DNA of 16,863 nucleotides, taken from assembly GCA_031424015.1 (NCBI GenBank), contig JANPGR010000075.1, positions 1-16,863 on the forward strand. The letters run 5' to 3'. Below are positions 15,556 to 16,863 of the stretch, piece after piece. The notes under the pieces are model-generated. The model was not told the origin of the DNA, ran no database searches, and saw only the letters and a list, made by a program, of their open reading frames with translations. Position numbers and translations under genes: made by a program. How positions within the stretch are numbered: position 1 is the first letter of the stretch; every line of letters begins with the position of its first letter. This stretch comes from JANPGR01 sp031424015. GTDB taxonomy: Bacteria > Patescibacteriota > Minisyncoccia > Phycocordibacterales > UBA1006.

Positions 15556-15678
15556 TTATCCCTGTCGTGCCTTTCGGCGAGGATTAAGCTTGTTAATACG
15601 ATACAACCGACCATTTCGACGAACGATCTTGTCTCCCGTTTTGAGGTTTCTCTTTGCGATAGATGCAACTACTTTCAT
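15556..15678 (-). CDS. rpmJ: 50S ribosomal protein L36 (zinc-free form)
   Basis: A 40-codon gene, ATG at 15678 to TAA, starting MKVVASIAKRNLKTGDKIVR and ending NPRRKARQG. MKVxxS at the start, the central RRNGRLYRIN segment and the NPRxKxRQG ending identify L36, which binds 23S rRNA in the 50S subunit. The three cysteines and the histidine of the usual zinc ribbon are all absent, so this is the C-minus form that needs no zinc. It lies between infA and rpmM's usual partner rpsM, the standard position. Confidence 0.93.
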   Translation of the reverse strand: MKVVASIAKRNLKTGDKIVRRNGRLYRINKLNPRRKARQG

Positions 15679-15862
15679 AATGATAAATCTACAAAGATTA
15701 ATGTACTAATAATTTCTCTTTCAACAGAGACCTTACTAGTAGAATAAAATGATATCTTTGGATGAAGTTCGATGAAAAAACAAATTTTTTTATGAGCCGT
15801 ACTCTCGTACGGTGAATGAAAAAATGAAGTTTTTGAAGACGAAATTCGCCAAAGAGAACGTT
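15679..15862 (-). promoter_or_regulatory. infA-rpmJ spacer with GNRA-capped hairpin
   Basis: This 184-bp gap contains no gene I can support. At 15797-15812 a perfect 6-bp stem closes a GAGA (GNRA-type) loop when read on the operon strand: CCGTAC-GAGA-GTACGG. The hairpin is flanked by copies of two short words in mirrored order on the plus strand: ATGAAGTT (15762-15769) and ATGAAAAAA (15772-15780) on one side, then ATGAAAAAA (15816-15824) and ATGAAGTT (15824-15831) on the other. A weak 5-bp hairpin lies at 15715-15730. No U-tract follows, so it is not a plain terminator. It may be a leader for the ribosomal-protein genes downstream, or simply a spacer. Confidence 0.35.
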
Positions 15863-16138
15863 TTATTGCGGTTGGGGCTCCGCTCGACGCGTATCCAACC
15901 TTCTCGTAATGCGACCCTTTGTCCCACTATAGCCGTCCAACAATACATCTACATTATCACCGACAACAACCTTTATACGGTGGAGACGCATCTTTCCTGC
16001 CAAATACGCGATCAGTGCACGGGTTTGCCCGTCCACTGTAGTGTACTCGACACGAAATGTAGTATTAGGTAACGCTTCGACAACTACGCCGACTACGCTA
16101 CCCTCTCGCTGAAGCTCTGATGATGATGGACTACTCAT
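15863..16138 (-). CDS. infA: Translation initiation factor IF-1
   Basis: IF-1, 91 residues, is a single OB-fold protein that blocks the 30S A site during initiation. The core reads GVVVEALPNTTFRVEY, then GKMRLHRIKVVVGDNVDV, then GRITRR, all typical. It carries short extensions at both ends (a serine-rich start and a tail with RRAEPQPQ) against the usual 72 residues. It is the first gene of the minus-strand block; secY, adk and map, which often precede it, are not here. A 184-bp gap separates it from rpmJ. Confidence 0.95.
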   Translation of the reverse strand: MSSPSSSELQREGSVVGVVVEALPNTTFRVEYTTVDGQTRALIAYLAGKMRLHRIKVVVGDNVDVLLDGYSGTKGRITRRLDTRRAEPQPQ

Positions 16139-16153
16139 GAGTGTGACTCTTTG

Positions 16154-16181
16154 ATACTATCAGATTATACACAGTTGTCAA
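16154..16181 (-). promoter_or_regulatory. Probable infA promoter
   Basis: On the minus strand a perfect -35 TTGACA (16176-16181) is followed after 16 bp by TAGTAT (16154-16159, four of six matches). An exact TATAAT (16164-16169) lies between them, too close to the TTGACA to pair with it but able to serve as an alternative -10. Either gives a start site a short distance upstream of the infA ATG at 16138. Confidence 0.55.
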
Positions 16182-16244
16182 ATGAATTCGGGTATGGTAA
16201 GGGGATTTCTCGTACAAGTATTATGGTCATTTTTAGGGTTTCTG

Positions 16245-16430
16245 GGTAAAACAGGCAAAGGGCAACCTCTCCCCTAGCCACCCCCCCTAAAATGGGAGGG
16301 GAATTGCCGCCTACGGCGGCCCCACCAAATAAACCACCCAGACAGTAATACATCTCTGCAAGGAGAAAACCACCCCGCCCTATCGGGCACCCCTCCACAG
16401 AGGGGAATCCTGACTCGAGTATTTCAGGTA
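16245..16430. repeat. GC-rich cluster of short palindromes (intergenic repeat)
   Basis: This stretch is visibly richer in G+C than its surroundings and is packed with hairpins: C7/GGGAGGGG around 16281-16301, GCCGCC-TAC-GGCGGC (16306-16320), GCCC-TATC-GGGC (16377-16388) and CCCCTC-CACA-GAGGGG (16390-16405). On the minus strand the word GGGGTGG or GGGTGG recurs three times. It lies between the terminator of the small gene on its right and the infA promoter on its left. The minus-strand frame across it (16165-16458) is rich in Gly and Pro and tracks the repeats, so I do not call a gene. A mobile or amplified intergenic repeat is likely; the exact ends are uncertain. Confidence 0.5.
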
Positions 16431-16498
16431 AAAGAAAAAGCCAACTATCACATCGCAAGTTGTAACCAAGTACAGAACGAATAGATGATATAGTTGAC
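16431..16498 (-). terminator. Intrinsic terminator after the 47-codon gene
   Basis: On the minus strand GTCAACTAT (16498-16490) pairs with ATAGTTGGC (16448-16440) with one G-U pair, and pairing resumes at ATC/GAT further in. The 3' arm is followed at once by TTTTTCTTT (16439-16431). The loop between the arms is long, about 30 bases, which lowers confidence. It lies about 10 bp after the stop codon of the small gene. Confidence 0.5.
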
Positions 16499-16508
16499 TT
16501 GTTTTTTG

Positions 16509-16652
16509 CTACTTTTTTTTCTCACCATAGGTAACAGTAACAGTAGCGGCAATTACTTGTCCTGCCTGAAGGGGTAGCCCTTCAGGCAGAACTTCAGGGA
16601 ATTTTTCTTTTTCCACTATTGTATTAGCAGTGGTATTATTTTTATCTTTCAT
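16509..16652 (-). CDS. Unrecognised 47-residue small protein
   Basis: An ATG frame of 47 codons ends in TAG. The product starts MKDKNNTTANTIVEKEKFPE, has a strand-like AGQVIAATVTVTYG segment (30-43) and ends in lysines. No signal peptide, membrane segment or known motif is visible. A promoter-like pair (16689-16717) lies upstream and a terminator-like hairpin downstream, so it looks like a complete single-gene unit. A perfect 12-bp inverted repeat (CTGCCTGAAGGG, 16562-16573 with 16578-16589, loop GTAG) lies inside the frame and encodes the LPEGLPLQA stretch (22-30). This suggests a palindromic repeat inserted in frame, or a hairpin in the mRNA. Function unknown. Confidence 0.5.
   Translation of the reverse strand: MKDKNNTTANTIVEKEKFPEVLPEGLPLQAGQVIAATVTVTYGEKKK
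16562..16589. repeat. Perfect 12-bp inverted repeat inside the small gene
   Basis: CTGCCTGAAGGG and its exact complement are separated by GTAG. It would form a very stable hairpin in DNA or mRNA. No T-tract follows on either strand, so it is not a terminator. A partial copy of the arm (ACTTCAGGG) follows at about 16591-16599, within the same gene. Confidence 0.65.
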
Positions 16653-16688
16653 TGTTTTTTATTTTTAATGATTTTTTTACGAGAGTTT

Positions 16689-16717
16689 AGAATACACCCT
16701 CTGGCAGAAAAAAGCAA
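16689..16717 (-). promoter_or_regulatory. Candidate promoter of the 47-codon gene
   Basis: On the minus strand TTGCTT (16712-16717) and TATTCT (16689-16694) are separated by 17 bp, with four of six and five of six matches to the sigma-70 hexamers. The predicted start lies about 30 bp upstream of the ATG at 16652, leaving an A-rich leader with no Shine-Dalgarno sequence. Confidence 0.4.
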
Positions 16718-16771
16718 GGGGCAGTCTTGTCCAACACACGATTACACCCAAACGAAATCCAATTCTAACGC

Positions 16772-16796
16772 AAAAAGACACCGAAGGTGCCTTTTT
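16772..16796. terminator. Intrinsic terminator hairpin near the right edge
   Basis: AAAAAGACACC (16772-16782) and GGTGCCTTTTT (16786-16796) form an 11-bp stem with a 3-base loop and T5 tracts on both sides. On the minus strand all pairs form, one as G-U; on the plus strand there is one A-C mismatch. The minus orientation is therefore favoured, ending a gene that would lie beyond the right edge. Confidence 0.55.
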
Positions 16797-16822
16797 GGGT
16801 GGAATCCGTATCATAGTAATTT

Positions 16823-16863
16823 ATGACAATAAATATGAACGATGACCACATTGTGAGTATTGC
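16823..16863 (+). CDS. Possible start of a gene cut by the right edge
   Basis: An ATG at 16823 follows an in-frame TAA at 16817-16819 and opens a frame (MTINMNDDHIVSI) that stays open to the window end; a second ATG at 16835 is an alternative start. Thirteen codons are too few to identify a family. It would be divergent from the 47-codon gene. Confidence 0.25.
   Translation, partial: MTINMNDDHIVSI

Noticed and set aside
15792..15816. Resemblance of GAGCCGTAC...GTACGGT to group II intron domain V
   Set aside because: The stem is only 6 bp with a 4-base loop, far shorter than the 34-base domain V, and no intron protein or other domains are nearby.
16165..16458. 97-codon minus-strand frame rich in Gly and Pro
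   Set aside because: It follows the GC-rich hairpin cluster, runs over the infA promoter and the terminator of the small gene, and its composition mirrors the repeats.
16562..16589. Paired DNA-uptake sequence acting as a terminator
   Set aside because: The arm differs from the known Neisseria and Haemophilus uptake words, has no T-tract, and lies inside a coding frame.
1..16863. CRISPR array, phage or insertion-sequence genes
   Set aside because: No regularly spaced repeats, transposase or phage genes are seen in the window; the palindromic elements carry no protein.

Overview
The window is a block of core information-processing genes, nearly all on the minus strand and reading right to left. 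It looks like a small-genome bacterium of the Candidate Phyla Radiation (Patescibacteria). The signs are compact RNA polymerase subunits, zinc-free forms of ribosomal proteins L36 and S4, a very short L13, almost no Shine-Dalgarno sequences before the genes, and short spacers. None of the 16 genes called here ends in TGA (12 TAA, 4 TAG), and none has TGA inside it. This recalls the Gracilibacteria/Absconditabacteria side of the radiation, where UGA is reassigned, but UGA is not used as a sense codon here. The exact lineage is inference.

Layout, left to right. Positions 1-413 hold no convincing gene; they contain a 202-bp imperfect palindrome with about 50-bp inverted ends (150-351). A good sigma-70 promoter (414-441) drives a tRNA-Thr(UGU) gene (475-547) on the plus strand. 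A seven-helix membrane protein resembling a degenerate CPBP intramembrane protease follows 16 bp later (564-1262). Its stop codon lies in a 94-bp palindrome (1258-1351), and a bidirectional terminator hairpin (1395-1426) separates it from the convergent minus-strand block.

The minus-strand block, in transcription order, is infA, rpmJ, rpsM, rpsK, rpsD, rpoA, rplQ, rplM, rpsI, then a 227-bp leader with three inverted repeats, then rpoB, rpoC, dnaG, rpoD and a possible 25-codon basic peptide. The first part is the classical alpha operon joined to the L13/S9 pair. The second part brings the two large RNA polymerase subunits, the replication primase and the primary sigma factor into one tight run, with gaps of 12 and 3 bp and a 17-bp overlap. 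Alpha, beta, beta-prime and sigma, plus primase, therefore lie within about 12.5 kb. The usual neighbours rplJ/rplL (before rpoB), rpsU (before dnaG) and secY/adk/map (before infA) are not beside them.

Right of infA lie its promoter, a GC-rich cluster of short hairpins (about 16245-16430) that looks like an intergenic repeat, and an unrecognised 47-codon gene (16509-16652, minus) with a plausible promoter, a terminator and a perfect palindrome inside its coding sequence. A hairpin terminator and the first codons of a plus-strand reading frame follow at the right edge.

The least explained signals are the structured rpoB leader, the palindromic elements, the two small genes, a natural threonine at the rifampicin-pocket position equivalent to E. 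coli Arg529, and the tRNA-Thr with C in place of the near-universal U55.
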